A stretch of 25,388 bases of DNA from E44-bin88 sp050123275 (GCA_050123275.1 JASFHK010000017.1:1-25388), one strand, 5' to 3'; positions 1-6,766 are shown, counted from the stretch's first letter. A program made the numbers and translations. Notes: generated by a model not told the origin, from the letters alone.

Positions 1-21
1 TAATCCATATTAGATTTAAAG

Positions 22-105
22 TGGAGGGGGCAGGATTCGAACCTGCGTAGCCCTTAGGGCGGCAGATTTACAGTCTGCTCCGATTAACCACTCCGGCACC
101 CCTCC
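22..105 (-). tRNA. tRNA-Tyr (anticodon GTA)
   Basis: An 84-nt cloverleaf on the minus strand. The acceptor arms GGAGGGG and CCCCTCC pair perfectly, the anticodon stem GCAGA/TCTGC encloses loop CTGTAAA, and the long variable arm is the class II form expected of bacterial tRNA-Tyr. The T-loop reads GGTTCGAATCC. The discriminator is A and CCA is not encoded. It lies 13 nt downstream of tRNA-Thr and probably shares that gene's promoter. Confidence 0.96.
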
Positions 106-118
106 CCACACCGGCCAC

Positions 119-191
119 AGCCCGAGAGGGGAGTCGAACCCGCTAACCTACCGATTACAAGTCGGTTGCGCTACCATTGCGCCACTCGGGC
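119..191 (-). tRNA. tRNA-Thr (anticodon TGT)
   Basis: A 73-nt cloverleaf on the minus strand. The acceptor arms are CTCGGGC on the plus strand at 185-191 and GCCCGAG at 120-126. The anticodon stem ACCGA/TCGGT holds loop CTTGTAA, giving anticodon TGT. The discriminator is T and CCA is not encoded. The T-stem has one C/C mismatch. It is the promoter-proximal gene of a Thr-Tyr pair. Confidence 0.94.
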
Positions 192-216
192 ATTCCAGCT
201 ACAGGTTAACTGGAAC

Positions 217-245
217 ATTATAGAAACGAAAAGGTTAAAAGTCAA
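217..245 (-). promoter_or_regulatory. Promoter for tRNA-Thr/tRNA-Tyr
   Basis: On the minus strand, TTGACT (240-245) is followed by exactly 17 nt and then TATAAT (217-222), a near-consensus sigma-70-type promoter. The predicted transcript starts near 210 and first reads an inverted repeat (TTCCAG...CTGGAA, 193-215) before entering tRNA-Thr at 191. Confidence 0.8.
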
Positions 246-264
246 GCTTGGCGGCCCGCCCCAA

Positions 265-293
265 GCCTGCCCGATGGCTCTATCACGGCAGGC
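265..293. repeat. Inverted repeat between divergent promoters
   Basis: GCCTGCC (265-271) and GGCAGGC (287-293) form a perfect 7-bp inverted repeat with a 15-nt spacer. It sits between the tRNA-Thr promoter and the promoter of the ferredoxin gene. A weaker CTTGG/CCAAG pair lies just to its left (247-264). No T-run follows on either strand, so it is not an obvious terminator; it could be an operator. Confidence 0.3.
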
Positions 294-310
294 ACGGTTT
301 ATGACGACTG

Positions 311-339
311 TTGACATGAGCCAACAGGGCGGGTATCCT
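311..339 (+). promoter_or_regulatory. Promoter for the EFR1-type ferredoxin gene
   Basis: TTGACA (311-316), a 17-nt spacer and TATCCT (334-339) make a good promoter with a perfect -35 box. Transcription from about 346 would give a leader of roughly 140 nt before the start at 489. The hexamer TATCCT recurs at 345-350 and 415-420 in this AT-rich leader, so alternative start points are possible. Confidence 0.6.
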
Positions 340-488
340 TAACCTATCCTCACCTAAAATAGGCTAGTTTAACATAGCTTATCTAAAATACCTTTTCTTA
401 ACAATTATTAACATATCCTCCCCTAATCACACCCAAACTACACCGCAATCAAGGCCGGAAGGCCCGATAGATTGGAGGAATAATCATC

Positions 489-1280
489 ATGAGCGCCGAA
501 CTCTACTACTTTTCGGGAACGGGGAACTCTCTGGTCGTGGCCCGGGATACCGCCGCGAAACTGGACGGCAAGCTGGCAGCCATCCCCGCAGTGATGGGCC
601 GGGAAACGATAGAAACCGACGCCGATGTGCTCGGCATCGTTTTCCCCGCCTACTGTACTAGAATGCCCTGCATCGTGGAAAGGTTCATCAATAAGCTTCC
701 CGACCTGAAAAACAGATACGTCTTCGCCATCGTCACCGTCGGGGGTATCGCCGGAGGCGTTTTACAGCGTTTTGCCGAAGCCATCGGCCGGCGCGGCGGT
801 AAAATGGCCGCCGGTTTCGTAGTGCAAATGCCCCCCAATTACATTCACGACAACGACGCTTTGCCCCTCTTCCTCCAGAAAAGAATGTTCCGCAAGTGGG
901 CCAAAAAAACGGATAAAATCGCCGATTATATTCTAAGCGGTAAAAGCGGACGGGTGGAAAAGTTCAACCCCGTAATGACCTTCTTATTCTCGAAAGGTAT
1001 CGAAAAACAATACCTCAAAGGCGAGCTGGAGCCGGATATCGACAAGAACTTCTGGACGGATGAGAAATGCGACGGGTGCGGCGTCTGCGCCAGAGTCTGC
1101 CCGGTGGATAATATCAAAATGGTCGACGACAAGCCCGTATGGCAACATCACTGCGAAAAGTGCCTGTCCTGCATCCAATGGTGCCCCCGGGAAGCGATAC
1201 AATTCGGGGACGTAACCCTGACCAGAAAAAGATACCACCACCCCGACGTAAAGCTGGCGGACATGCTAAAGAAGGCATGA
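489..1280 (+). CDS. EFR1-type flavodoxin/ferredoxin fusion protein
   Basis: A 263-aa protein combining an N-terminal flavodoxin-like fold and a C-terminal bacterial-type ferredoxin. The FMN phosphate-binding loop is visible as FSGTGNS (residues 8-14). Two [4Fe-4S] motifs follow: C194-x2-C197-x2-C200-x3-C204 and C222-x2-C225-x2-C228-x3-C232. This architecture is known as the EFR1 family; the proteins are thought to shuttle electrons between soluble partners, but the specific partner here is unknown. There is no signal peptide, so it should be cytoplasmic. The start is supported by GGAGG at 474-478, about 10 nt upstream of ATG. It has its own promoter and long leader and is monocistronic. Its 3' end faces a small membrane-protein gene 14 nt away. 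Confidence 0.88.
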   Translation: MSAELYYFSGTGNSLVVARDTAAKLDGKLAAIPAVMGRETIETDADVLGIVFPAYCTRMPCIVERFINKLPDLKNRYVFAIVTVGGIAGGVLQRFAEAIGRRGGKMAAGFVVQMPPNYIHDNDALPLFLQKRMFRKWAKKTDKIADYILSGKSGRVEKFNPVMTFLFSKGIEKQYLKGELEPDIDKNFWTDEKCDGCGVCARVCPVDNIKMVDDKPVWQHHCEKCLSCIQWCPREAIQFGDVTLTRKRYHHPDVKLADMLKKA

Positions 1281-1294
1281 CGACCAAATCCGAA

Positions 1295-1477
1295 TCAGGG
1301 CTTATTTCTGTACTTTCTAACCATACCCGCGCCGGCTCCTATCAAAATCAAGGCAAGCGCGGCAATAGGCGCGGCTATCGCCCCCTCGCTGGGGACAAAG
1401 CCAACTAGCATGCCACCGCCGGCAACCAGAAATATCAGTACCCCGACGCTTAGCACTATTCTGCCTAAAGTGTACAC
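1295..1477 (-). CDS. Two-helix membrane micro-protein, function unknown
   Basis: A 60-aa protein starting at GTG (1475-1477). It has two hydrophobic segments, about residues 5-25 and 33-52, and ends in a basic tail (RKYRNKP), suggesting a hairpin in the membrane with a cytoplasmic C-terminus. A longer reading from ATG at 1552 would run into tRNA-Glu and encode an unlikely Cys/Tyr-rich extension. The GTG is preceded by GGAG at a 6-nt spacing, which decides the start. It lies about 65 nt downstream of tRNA-Glu on the same strand. I do not recognise a family. Confidence 0.55.
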   Translation of the reverse strand: MYTLGRIVLSVGVLIFLVAGGGMLVGFVPSEGAIAAPIAALALILIGAGAGMVRKYRNKP

Positions 1478-1541
1478 GCTAATCTCCAACGCTGCGCACG
1501 GTAAAATTCCGAATTGCCCTTGCCTGCAATAGATATAAGTA

Positions 1542-1617
1542 TGGTAGCGCATACGGGATTCGAACCCGTGATCTCCGCCTTGAGAGGGCGGCGTCCTAAC
1601 CGCTAGACGAATGCGCC
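1542..1617 (-). tRNA. tRNA-Glu (anticodon CTC)
   Basis: A minus-strand cloverleaf with anticodon stem CCGCC/GGCGG and loop CTCTCAA, giving anticodon CTC (reads GAG). The 5' acceptor strand GGCGCAT pairs with ATGCGCT, with a G-U at the terminal pair. Discriminator A is followed by an encoded CCA (1542-1544), unlike the Tyr and Thr tRNAs of this window. Confidence 0.94.
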
Positions 1618-1621
1618 ACCT

Positions 1622-1673
1622 AAAAAGGCTGGCTTATAACCGAGGTATTTGCCAACCGCCTCTAACGCCAGCC
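1622..1673 (-). terminator. Possible intrinsic terminator or leader hairpin before tRNA-Glu
   Basis: On the minus strand, GGCTGGC (1667-1673) pairs with GCCAGCC (1627-1633) and is followed directly by TTTTT (1622-1626). An inner GAGG/CCTC pair extends the structure. It could terminate transcription from the DUF169 gene ending at 1724. The -10 box proposed for tRNA-Glu lies just upstream, however, so the hairpin would also head that tRNA's own transcript. Confidence 0.4.
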
Positions 1674-1680
1674 AAAAGCT

Positions 1681-1709
1681 ATTATATCAATGACGGATTA
1701 AAACGGCAA
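1681..1709 (-). promoter_or_regulatory. Promoter for tRNA-Glu
   Basis: Minus strand TTGCCG (1704-1709), a 17-nt spacer and a perfect TATAAT (1681-1686). Transcription would start near 1674, giving a leader of about 57 nt that contains the GGCTGGC/GCCAGCC hairpin. The TTGCC-type -35 recurs at the tRNA-Gln and HtrA promoters of this window. Confidence 0.55.
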
Positions 1710-1723
1710 GACCGGGCCCGCCT

Positions 1724-2479
1724 TCAAGGGTTTTTATACAGCTCGGCCAGCTCTTCCATGTTGGCCTTTTCCCGCTCCAGGAACTTCTCCCTGCCTTCGG
1801 TGTAGGAAGGCAAAACCCACTTTATCTCCTTCAGGCTCTGCGTTATCGTGGGCAGCCACTGGTAGGGAATGGATATCAATATCAACCCCTCCTCGAAGAC
1901 CTCTTTCGACTTCATGCCGAAGGCAAGTCCCGTGGGCGTGTAGTTCACCTTGCCGCTGCGGAAGGGATAAACGTAGAGCCAGGCACAGCCCAGCACCCCC
2001 GTCGTCTTCGTCTCGCGGATGGTGCCGCTGGTGTAGCACATCGCCCGGAGCACGATTTCGGCCTGGCTGGTGCTGGCGGTCAGGATAAGCAGGTCGGGCT
2101 CGAAAGTCAGCTTGTCAAGCGTGGAGAAAACGACGTAGTTACAGATGCCCCGGGGCAGCTTGGGCAACTGCTGGTAGAGGTTGCTGTTGGCGCGCGGCTC
2201 CTGGAAGATTTCCAGCTGGATGCCAATCTGGCCGCCCTCGGCGAAAACGGGCAGGTCCTCCATACCCAGCACCGCCGAGCCCAAACAGCTCTCGTTGTCC
2301 TTGTCGAAATAGAAGGGAGTGCCCCGCTGCTGCGCCTCTTTGAGCATCTCGCAGAAGGAAAGCTGCTTATCCAGGCGCGCGAAACCCTTGGGCTTATGCT
2401 CCAGGAACTTGACGGCTACCGGGGGATGCTTGAAGTCGAATTTCCCGTAGACGGACAAATCACTCTGCAGTGCTCTCAT
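1724..2479 (-). CDS. DUF169 family protein (first of two)
   Basis: A 251-aa soluble protein of the DUF169 family (COG2043). Typical features are an early proline-rich segment followed by VAVKF (residues 18-25), the FCEML block with Cys43, the CLGSA block with Cys65, the FEPDLLIL block (about 127-134) and the LGCAW block with Cys165. Conserved cysteines C43, C65, C113, C148 and C165 could bind a metal or cofactor, but no biochemical role is established. There is no signal peptide or membrane segment. The gene is monocistronic, flanked by tRNA-Gln upstream and tRNA-Glu downstream. A distant paralogue lies at 21755-22528. Start: ATG after a GGGGGCC stretch, a weak ribosome-binding site. Confidence 0.82.
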   Translation of the reverse strand: MRALQSDLSVYGKFDFKHPPVAVKFLEHKPKGFARLDKQLSFCEMLKEAQQRGTPFYFDKDNESCLGSAVLGMEDLPVFAEGGQIGIQLEIFQEPRANSNLYQQLPKLPRGICNYVVFSTLDKLTFEPDLLILTASTSQAEIVLRAMCYTSGTIRETKTTGVLGCAWLYVYPFRSGKVNYTPTGLAFGMKSKEVFEEGLILISIPYQWLPTITQSLKEIKWVLPSYTEGREKFLEREKANMEELAELYKNP

Positions 2480-2501
2480 CGCCGGCCCCCGGAAATAAAA
2501 T

Positions 2502-2575
2502 TGGCTGGGGAAGAAGGATTCGAACCTTCCCTTACGGATCCAGAGTCCGCTGTCCTACCACTAGACGATTCCCCA
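2502..2575 (-). tRNA. tRNA-Gln (anticodon CTG)
   Basis: A minus-strand cloverleaf with acceptor TGGGGAA/TTCCCCA. The U1-A72 first pair is typical of tRNA-Gln. The anticodon loop CTCTGGA gives CTG, the T-loop is GGTTCGAATCC, the discriminator is G and CCA is encoded (2502-2504). It sits just upstream of the DUF169 gene on the same strand. Confidence 0.95.
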
Positions 2576-2586
2576 GCACAAAACCG

Positions 2587-2615
2587 ATTATAACACGGGT
2601 ATATGGTCAGGGCAA
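2587..2615 (-). promoter_or_regulatory. Promoter for tRNA-Gln
   Basis: Minus strand TTGCCC (2610-2615), 17 nt, and TATAAT (2587-2592) preceded by TGT, so an extended -10. The start point would be near 2580, about 5 nt before the mature tRNA. It is back-to-back with the rnc promoter. Confidence 0.7.
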
Positions 2616-2626
2616 CCGCCCCTAAT

Positions 2627-2655
2627 TTGACAGCACCATTATTAGTATTTATGCT
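2627..2655 (+). promoter_or_regulatory. Promoter for rnc
   Basis: TTGACA (2627-2632), a 17-nt spacer and TATGCT (2650-2655). The predicted start near 2662 would leave a leader of only about 16 nt, just enough to include the AGAAGGG ribosome-binding site at 2664-2670. Confidence 0.6.
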
Positions 2656-2677
2656 TAAATTATAGAAGGGAAAAGAC

Positions 2678-3361
2678 TTGGACAACTTAACCGCCCTGCA
2701 AAAAACCCTTAAGATAAGGTTCAAGCACAAGGCGCTGCTGGAGCAGTCCCTGATTCACAGCTCCTACATCAACGAAAACCCCGGTATCGCCGAAGGCGAC
2801 AACGAAAGGCTGGAATACCTGGGCGACGCCGTGCTCGGTTTCATCATCGCCGAAGAGCTTTACAAGCGCTTCCCCCAGTTCAGCGAAGGCGAGATGACCC
2901 GCGTACGCTCCTCGATGGTGAGCCAGGACGCCCTTTCCCGCCTGGCCAAGAACATCAAGCTGGGCGACTTCCTTTACCTGGGTAAGGGAGAGGAAAGCGG
3001 CGGGGGCAGAAGCAAGCCGGCCAATCTCTCCGGCGCTCTGGAAGCCCTCACCGCCGCCATTTTTCTCGACCGGGGCATCGCCGTTACCCGCAAGTTCATC
3101 CTCAAGCTGGCGGCCAAGAAGCTGGACAAGGCGTTGAGCCGGGGCGTAGAGCCCGATTACAAGTCCAAGCTGCAGGAGGTCATGCAGGCCCAGCGGCAGC
3201 TGAAGCCCAAGTACAAGGTCGTCGAAGCCGCCGGCCCCGCCCACGAGCGCCGCTTCACCGTCGAGGTGCGGGTAGGCGACAGCATCCTGGGCAAAGGCTC
3301 GGGCAAAAGCAAGAAGGTGGCCGAGGCGGAAGCCGCCCGCATCGCCCTGGACCGGCTCTAA
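2678..3361 (+). CDS. rnc: Ribonuclease III
   Basis: A 227-aa endoribonuclease that cleaves double-stranded RNA in rRNA maturation and mRNA turnover. The N-terminal RNase III domain (about 5-150) carries the signature NERLEYLGDAVL (42-53), with acidic residues E43, E46 and D50. The C-terminal double-stranded RNA-binding domain spans about 159-227, ending in the GSGKSKKVAEAEAA helix. Length is normal for the family. The second metal-binding block reads LSGALEAL: E122 is kept, but the position equivalent to E. coli Asp114 is Gly119. The start is TTG with AGAAGGG 7 nt upstream; no better ATG exists. It leads a short plus-strand cluster with a 47-aa basic protein and acylphosphatase. Confidence 0.95.
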   Translation: MDNLTALQKTLKIRFKHKALLEQSLIHSSYINENPGIAEGDNERLEYLGDAVLGFIIAEELYKRFPQFSEGEMTRVRSSMVSQDALSRLAKNIKLGDFLYLGKGEESGGGRSKPANLSGALEALTAAIFLDRGIAVTRKFILKLAAKKLDKALSRGVEPDYKSKLQEVMQAQRQLKPKYKVVEAAGPAHERRFTVEVRVGDSILGKGSGKSKKVAEAEAARIALDRL

Positions 3362-3446
3362 AAACGGCTTTACAGCCCAGTTTACCTTTGCTAAACTTTA
3401 ACTTGAAAGGGTTAAAACGACCACACTTTAAGATAGAGGTGCGACT

Positions 3447-3590
3447 ATGGGACGTCGAGACTACCGCCACCGCGAAACCAAGAAACCCAAAAAGGCTGAA
3501 AAGAAAATAGTTCACCCCACTATCTTGACCCCGCCGGCCACGGTGGAAGTGATTAAGAAGGGGAAGAAGAGCCCAAAGGAAGAGGAATAG
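3447..3590 (+). CDS. Small basic protein (47 aa), function unknown
   Basis: A 47-aa lysine/arginine-rich protein starting MGRRDYRHRETKKPKK and ending KKGKKSPKEEE, with a short hydrophobic Pro/Thr/Val centre (about residues 22-36, including PTILTPPATVEV). AGAGG (3435-3439) precedes ATG at a 7-nt spacing. The charge profile fits a nucleic-acid- or ribosome-associated protein, but this is inference. It lies between rnc and acyP on the same strand. A weak promoter-like pair TTGAAA/TTTAAG (3403-3432, 18-nt spacer) lies in the 85-nt gap after rnc. That gap also holds two short inverted repeats (AGTTTA/TAAACT, 3379-3397; TTTAAC/GTTAAA, 3397-3416). Confidence 0.6.
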   Translation: MGRRDYRHRETKKPKKAEKKIVHPTILTPPATVEVIKKGKKSPKEEE

Positions 3591-3618
3591 CCCCCGTGCT
3601 GCCGGCGGCGTAACGACC

Positions 3619-3909
3619 ATGAAAACGAATGCTTTAGCCGCGGTCAGGGCCACGGTCTTCGGCAACGTCCAAGGGGTTTTCTTCCGCGCCTTCGCCACCC
3701 GGAAAGCCAAAGAGCTGGGGATAAAGGGTTACGTGCGCAACCAGCGCGCAGGCGATTCGGTGGAGGTCGTCGCCGAGGGCGAACGGGAGCGGCTGCGGGA
3801 GCTGATTTCCCACCTCATGGTGGGGCCCGCGGGCGCCAAAGTGACCAAGGTAGACACGAACTGGACGATGCCCAGCGGGCGCTTCACCGATTTCAGCGTC
3901 AGGTACTAG
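3619..3909 (+). CDS. acyP: Acylphosphatase
   Basis: A 96-aa cytoplasmic enzyme that hydrolyses the carboxyl-phosphate bond of acylphosphates. The family motif VFGNVQGVFFRAF (13-25) supplies the phosphate-binding loop and the catalytic Arg23. The second motif GYVRNQ (37-42) gives the catalytic Asn41. The C-terminal FSVRY matches the usual end of the fold. Length is typical. The ribosome-binding site is weak (no clear GGAGG before ATG 3619), suggesting modest expression or coupling to the upstream small gene, which ends 28 nt before. Its TAG stop shares the tetranucleotide CTAG with the stop of the convergent gene. Confidence 0.93.
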   Translation: MKTNALAAVRATVFGNVQGVFFRAFATRKAKELGIKGYVRNQRAGDSVEVVAEGERERLRELISHLMVGPAGAKVTKVDTNWTMPSGRFTDFSVRY

Positions 3910-4130
3910 CCCACCGCCGCCTTAATCTGCTCGACGAGAGCGCGGCGCTTTGCTTCGTCACCGCTGATATCCTGCTTCACCTTTCGCCAGGTCACCGGGC
4001 AGTTCTTGTAAGCGACACCCACCGCCTGGTGGACGGCCTGGTCGACCTGCTGGCGGTTGGCGGAGGTAACCACCACTCCCGCCTCGTCGAGGACGTCTTT
4101 CATGTGCCTCAAATAACAGGACACTGCCAT
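3906..4130 (-). CDS. Orphan protein (74 aa), function unknown
   Basis: A 74-aa soluble protein with sequence blocks CYLRHMKDVLDEAGV, ANRQQVDQAVHQAVGV and CPVTWRKVKQDI, predicted mostly helical. It contains two cysteines but no recognisable domain. Two ATGs stand side by side; the second (4130) sits 5 nt after AGG and is preferred, while the first would add one Met. It starts 7 nt after the DUF362 stop, so the two are co-transcribed with moeA and mobA. Its role may be tied to that run, but nothing in the sequence shows it. Confidence 0.68.
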   Translation of the reverse strand: MAVSCYLRHMKDVLDEAGVVVTSANRQQVDQAVHQAVGVAYKNCPVTWRKVKQDISGDEAKRRALVEQIKAAVG

Positions 4131-4137
4131 CATCCCC

Positions 4138-4866
4138 TTATTCTTCCAGTCCCACCCGCGCCTCTCTGATCAAATCGAGGTAATCGGTCTTGACCCCGGC
4201 CGCCCGGGCGGCCTCCCGGTCCACTTCGTAGGGCTCGCCGACGAAGATGCGGCCGCAGGAATCGGGGTAACCCCGCGTCGGGTCTTCCTCCCCGATCAGT
4301 TTCTGGTTGGCTTCGATAACGCCCAGGTCGAAGGGCAAGGTGAAATAGAGGTCGGCCAGCACCTGCTCTATCCCCAGTTCGTATAGCTCCTCCCAACCCC
4401 AGGGATTCCCCGGCCCGTACTTGCTGCCGGGAAGCACCGAGAGCAGGTTGGCTATGCTCAAAAAGCCCTGTCCCTGGATAACCTTGAGCGGCGACACCGT
4501 TATCAGGTAGTCGCATGAAAGAATAACGTTGGGTATCCAGAAGGTGGGCACGATGAGCGGCTTGGGCAGGGGGTTGTCCACCTCCACCCAGACGCAGTCC
4601 TTGACGTCCAGCGTCAGCACCCGCGGGAAGTCGTAGCCCAGCTTCTGGTAAATGGGAAAGACGGGCTCACCGTCGGGAGTACCCTCCAGGATAAGGACGT
4701 CGGCGTCGCTTACCTGGCGGATGCCCTCGATTATTGCCGACAGCATCTGCTGGCTGGTACTTACCGGATACGGCGACGGGGAGGCGGCGCTGGGTTTAAT
4801 CAAGACCCGCCGCGCCCGCGATATCACCGCCGGCGGCTCGAAAACGAAGTCCGCCGCATCGTACAT
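4138..4866 (-). CDS. DUF362 domain protein
   Basis: A 242-aa protein of the DUF362 family. Recognisable blocks are RRVLIKPSAAS (about 19-29), VLILEGTPDGEP, the central CDYLITVSPLKVIQGQGFLSIANLL and the C-terminal NQKLIGEEDPTRGYPDSCG. Some relatives carry ferredoxin domains; this one does not. The biochemical function is unknown. GAGGAGG at the end of moeA precedes ATG 4866 at about 10 nt; an adjacent TTG (4869) is a second possible start. It follows moeA directly and precedes the 74-aa orphan, so it is part of that operon. No signal peptide or membrane segment is seen. Confidence 0.8.
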   Translation of the reverse strand: MYDAADFVFEPPAVISRARRVLIKPSAASPSPYPVSTSQQMLSAIIEGIRQVSDADVLILEGTPDGEPVFPIYQKLGYDFPRVLTLDVKDCVWVEVDNPLPKPLIVPTFWIPNVILSCDYLITVSPLKVIQGQGFLSIANLLSVLPGSKYGPGNPWGWEELYELGIEQVLADLYFTLPFDLGVIEANQKLIGEEDPTRGYPDSCGRIFVGEPYEVDREAARAAGVKTDYLDLIREARVGLEE

Positions 4867-4871
4867 CAAGG

Positions 4872-6125
4872 CTATACCTCCTCGCCCCAGTCCAGCATCA
4901 TCACCGACACCCTGTCCCCCTTGGCCACTCCGGGTTTGTCCTCGGGAACGATGACCAGCCCGTTAGCCAGCGTCATCGAGGTCAGAATCCCCGAGCCCTG
5001 GTGGCCGGTAAGGTGAGCGTAATACCGGCCGTCTCGCTTTTGCACCACGGCGCGGGCGAAAACGCGCCGCCCGTCGCTGTTTTTAATCGGCTCCTCGATG
5101 GTCGCCTCGATGACGGGCTTGGCCAGGTTCTGCCGCCCCATCATCCTGAGCATGGCGGGGCGGGCGAAAAGCTCGAAGTTAATCATGGCGCTGACGGGGT
5201 TGCCCGCCAGCCCGAAAAGCGGTATCTTTTTGGCGCCACCGCCCAAGGCATTAATCATGCCGAAAGCCAGCGGCTTGCCCGGTTTCTGGCGGACGCGCCA
5301 GAAGATAATCTCGCCCTCTTTAGCCAGGACGTCGCGCACGATATCGTAGTCGCCCAGCGATACCCCGCCCGAGGTCACCAGCATATCGGCGTCCAGCCCC
5401 AGGTGCAGCCGGTTGAGCAACGAGTCCTCGACGTCGGAGGCGATGCCCAGTATCTTGGGTATCCCCCCGTAGCGCATCACCAGCGCCGCCAGGCTGTAGC
5501 TGTTGCTGTTGTATATCTTGCCCGGGGGCAGCTTCTGGGCCATGTCCACCACCTCGTCGCCGGTGGCCAGAATCGCCACCACCGGGCGGCGGAAAACCCT
5601 GACGCTGCGGCGACCCAGCGAGGCCAGCACGCCGACCTCGGCGGGCCTGACCAGAGTCCCCTTCTTCAGTACCAGCGCGCCGAGGGGAATATCCTCGCCC
5701 GCTTGCCTTAAGTCCCGCCCAAGCTCCACCTCGGCCAGAATGCCAACCTCGGTAGCGGCATTATCCCGCTGCGACTGGTCGGTATCCTCGAACTTGACCA
5801 CGGCGTCGGCGCCCTTGGGCACGGGCGCCCCGGTCATAATCCTGACCGCCGTTCCCGGCTCCACGATAGCCTGGGAAACCGAGCCGGCGACGGCGGTGTC
5901 GATAACGCGCAGAATGCGGGGCGACTTCGGGGCGGCGCCCTTCGTATCGTCCGCCCTGACGGCGTAGCCGTCCATGGCCGAGTTGTCCAGCGGCGGGACG
6001 TTAATGCCGGAGATCACGTCCTCGGCCAGCACCTGCCCCAGACAGCTCAAAATAGGGCTTTCCTCAACGCCCAATACGTCTATGTGCTCCAGAACCTTCG
6101 CCAGAGCCTGCTCAACACTAATCAC
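4872..6125 (-). CDS. moeA: Molybdopterin molybdotransferase MoeA
   Basis: A 417-aa enzyme that inserts molybdate into adenylylated molybdopterin, the last common step of molybdenum-cofactor synthesis. Visible motifs are PLDNSAMDGYA (45-55), GTAVRIMTGAPVPKGADAVV (91-110), the MoCF-binding block TSGGVSLGDYD (251-261), PGKPLAFG (282-289) and GLAGNPVSA (305-313). Domain IV runs from about 335 to the end. Length is normal. It starts with GTG at 6125, whose GTGA overlaps the mobA TGA stop by 4 nt, indicating translational coupling; GGAG lies 11 nt upstream. Confidence 0.95.
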   Translation of the reverse strand: MISVEQALAKVLEHIDVLGVEESPILSCLGQVLAEDVISGINVPPLDNSAMDGYAVRADDTKGAAPKSPRILRVIDTAVAGSVSQAIVEPGTAVRIMTGAPVPKGADAVVKFEDTDQSQRDNAATEVGILAEVELGRDLRQAGEDIPLGALVLKKGTLVRPAEVGVLASLGRRSVRVFRRPVVAILATGDEVVDMAQKLPPGKIYNSNSYSLAALVMRYGGIPKILGIASDVEDSLLNRLHLGLDADMLVTSGGVSLGDYDIVRDVLAKEGEIIFWRVRQKPGKPLAFGMINALGGGAKKIPLFGLAGNPVSAMINFELFARPAMLRMMGRQNLAKPVIEATIEEPIKNSDGRRVFARAVVQKRDGRYYAHLTGHQGSGILTSMTLANGLVIVPEDKPGVAKGDRVSVMMLDWGEEV

Positions 6126-6766
6126 TGGTTTATCATCTCCTCGTCCAGGCGCCGTGCCTTATCCAGGTCGGCGCCGGTGTTAACGTTAAAAAAGCTCAGG
6201 TGCTGCGGGTCGAAGCGCTCGATTTCGCCGGCTTCCACATACCTGACCCTGACCATCTCGAACAGAGCGTTAATCTGCTTCTTGCCCCGCCCGAGCAGCT
6301 CTTCTATGGGGGCCAGGCAGCTCCGCGCGTAAACGGCATGCAGCGGCTCCACATAGCCTCCGACTCGGGGGACCACCAGGTCGAAACCATCGGCAAGCCC
6401 GAGCATATAACGGAGCAGGGCTTGGTTGAGGAAAGGCATATCGCAAGCGACAGCGAGGTTATAACGGGCTTCGGTAGCGGCTAAGCCCGTACCCAGACCA
6501 ACCAGAGCGCCGTCGCCCGGATAGGCGTCAGCGATTATTCTAAAGCTCGGGTTGCTAAAACACTGGGGAAAAGACTTGCCTTTAGCGGTAACTATTATAA
6601 TCTCGCTGCTAAAGGAACTGAGCCGGGTTAGTACCCGCTGTAATAAACTCTGGCTACCAACTGTCTCAAGTGCCTTATCTTGCCCCAAACGTACACCCTT
6701 GCCCCCGGCAAGAACTATACATCCTATTTCCAAATAATTTTCAATCCCCCTGACCTCACCCCCCAT
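6122..6766 (-). CDS. mobA: MobA-like nucleotidyltransferase (molybdenum cofactor guanylyltransferase)
   Basis: A 214-aa protein of the MobA/NTP-transferase fold, expected to attach GMP to molybdopterin to make the bis-MGD form. The nucleotide-binding signature LAGGKGVRLGQDKAL (19-33) is complete. ADAYPGDGALVGLGTGL (about 79-95) and the metal-binding VACDMPFL (about 104-111) are also typical. ATG 6766 lies 5 nt after a TATAAT, which would make the message leaderless. A TTG at 6733 after AGGGGG gives a 203-aa form closer to the usual N-terminus. It overlaps moeA by 4 nt. Family identity is firm, though some relatives transfer CMP to other cofactors. Confidence 0.86.
   Translation of the reverse strand: MGGEVRGIENYLEIGCIVLAGGKGVRLGQDKALETVGSQSLLQRVLTRLSSFSSEIIIVTAKGKSFPQCFSNPSFRIIADAYPGDGALVGLGTGLAATEARYNLAVACDMPFLNQALLRYMLGLADGFDLVVPRVGGYVEPLHAVYARSCLAPIEELLGRGKKQINALFEMVRVRYVEAGEIERFDPQHLSFFNVNTGADLDKARRLDEEMINQ

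Noticed and set aside
334..420. Threefold TATCCT in the leader of the ferredoxin gene as an operator array
   Set aside because: Spacing is irregular (11 and 70 nt) and the stretch is AT-rich, so chance recurrence is likely.
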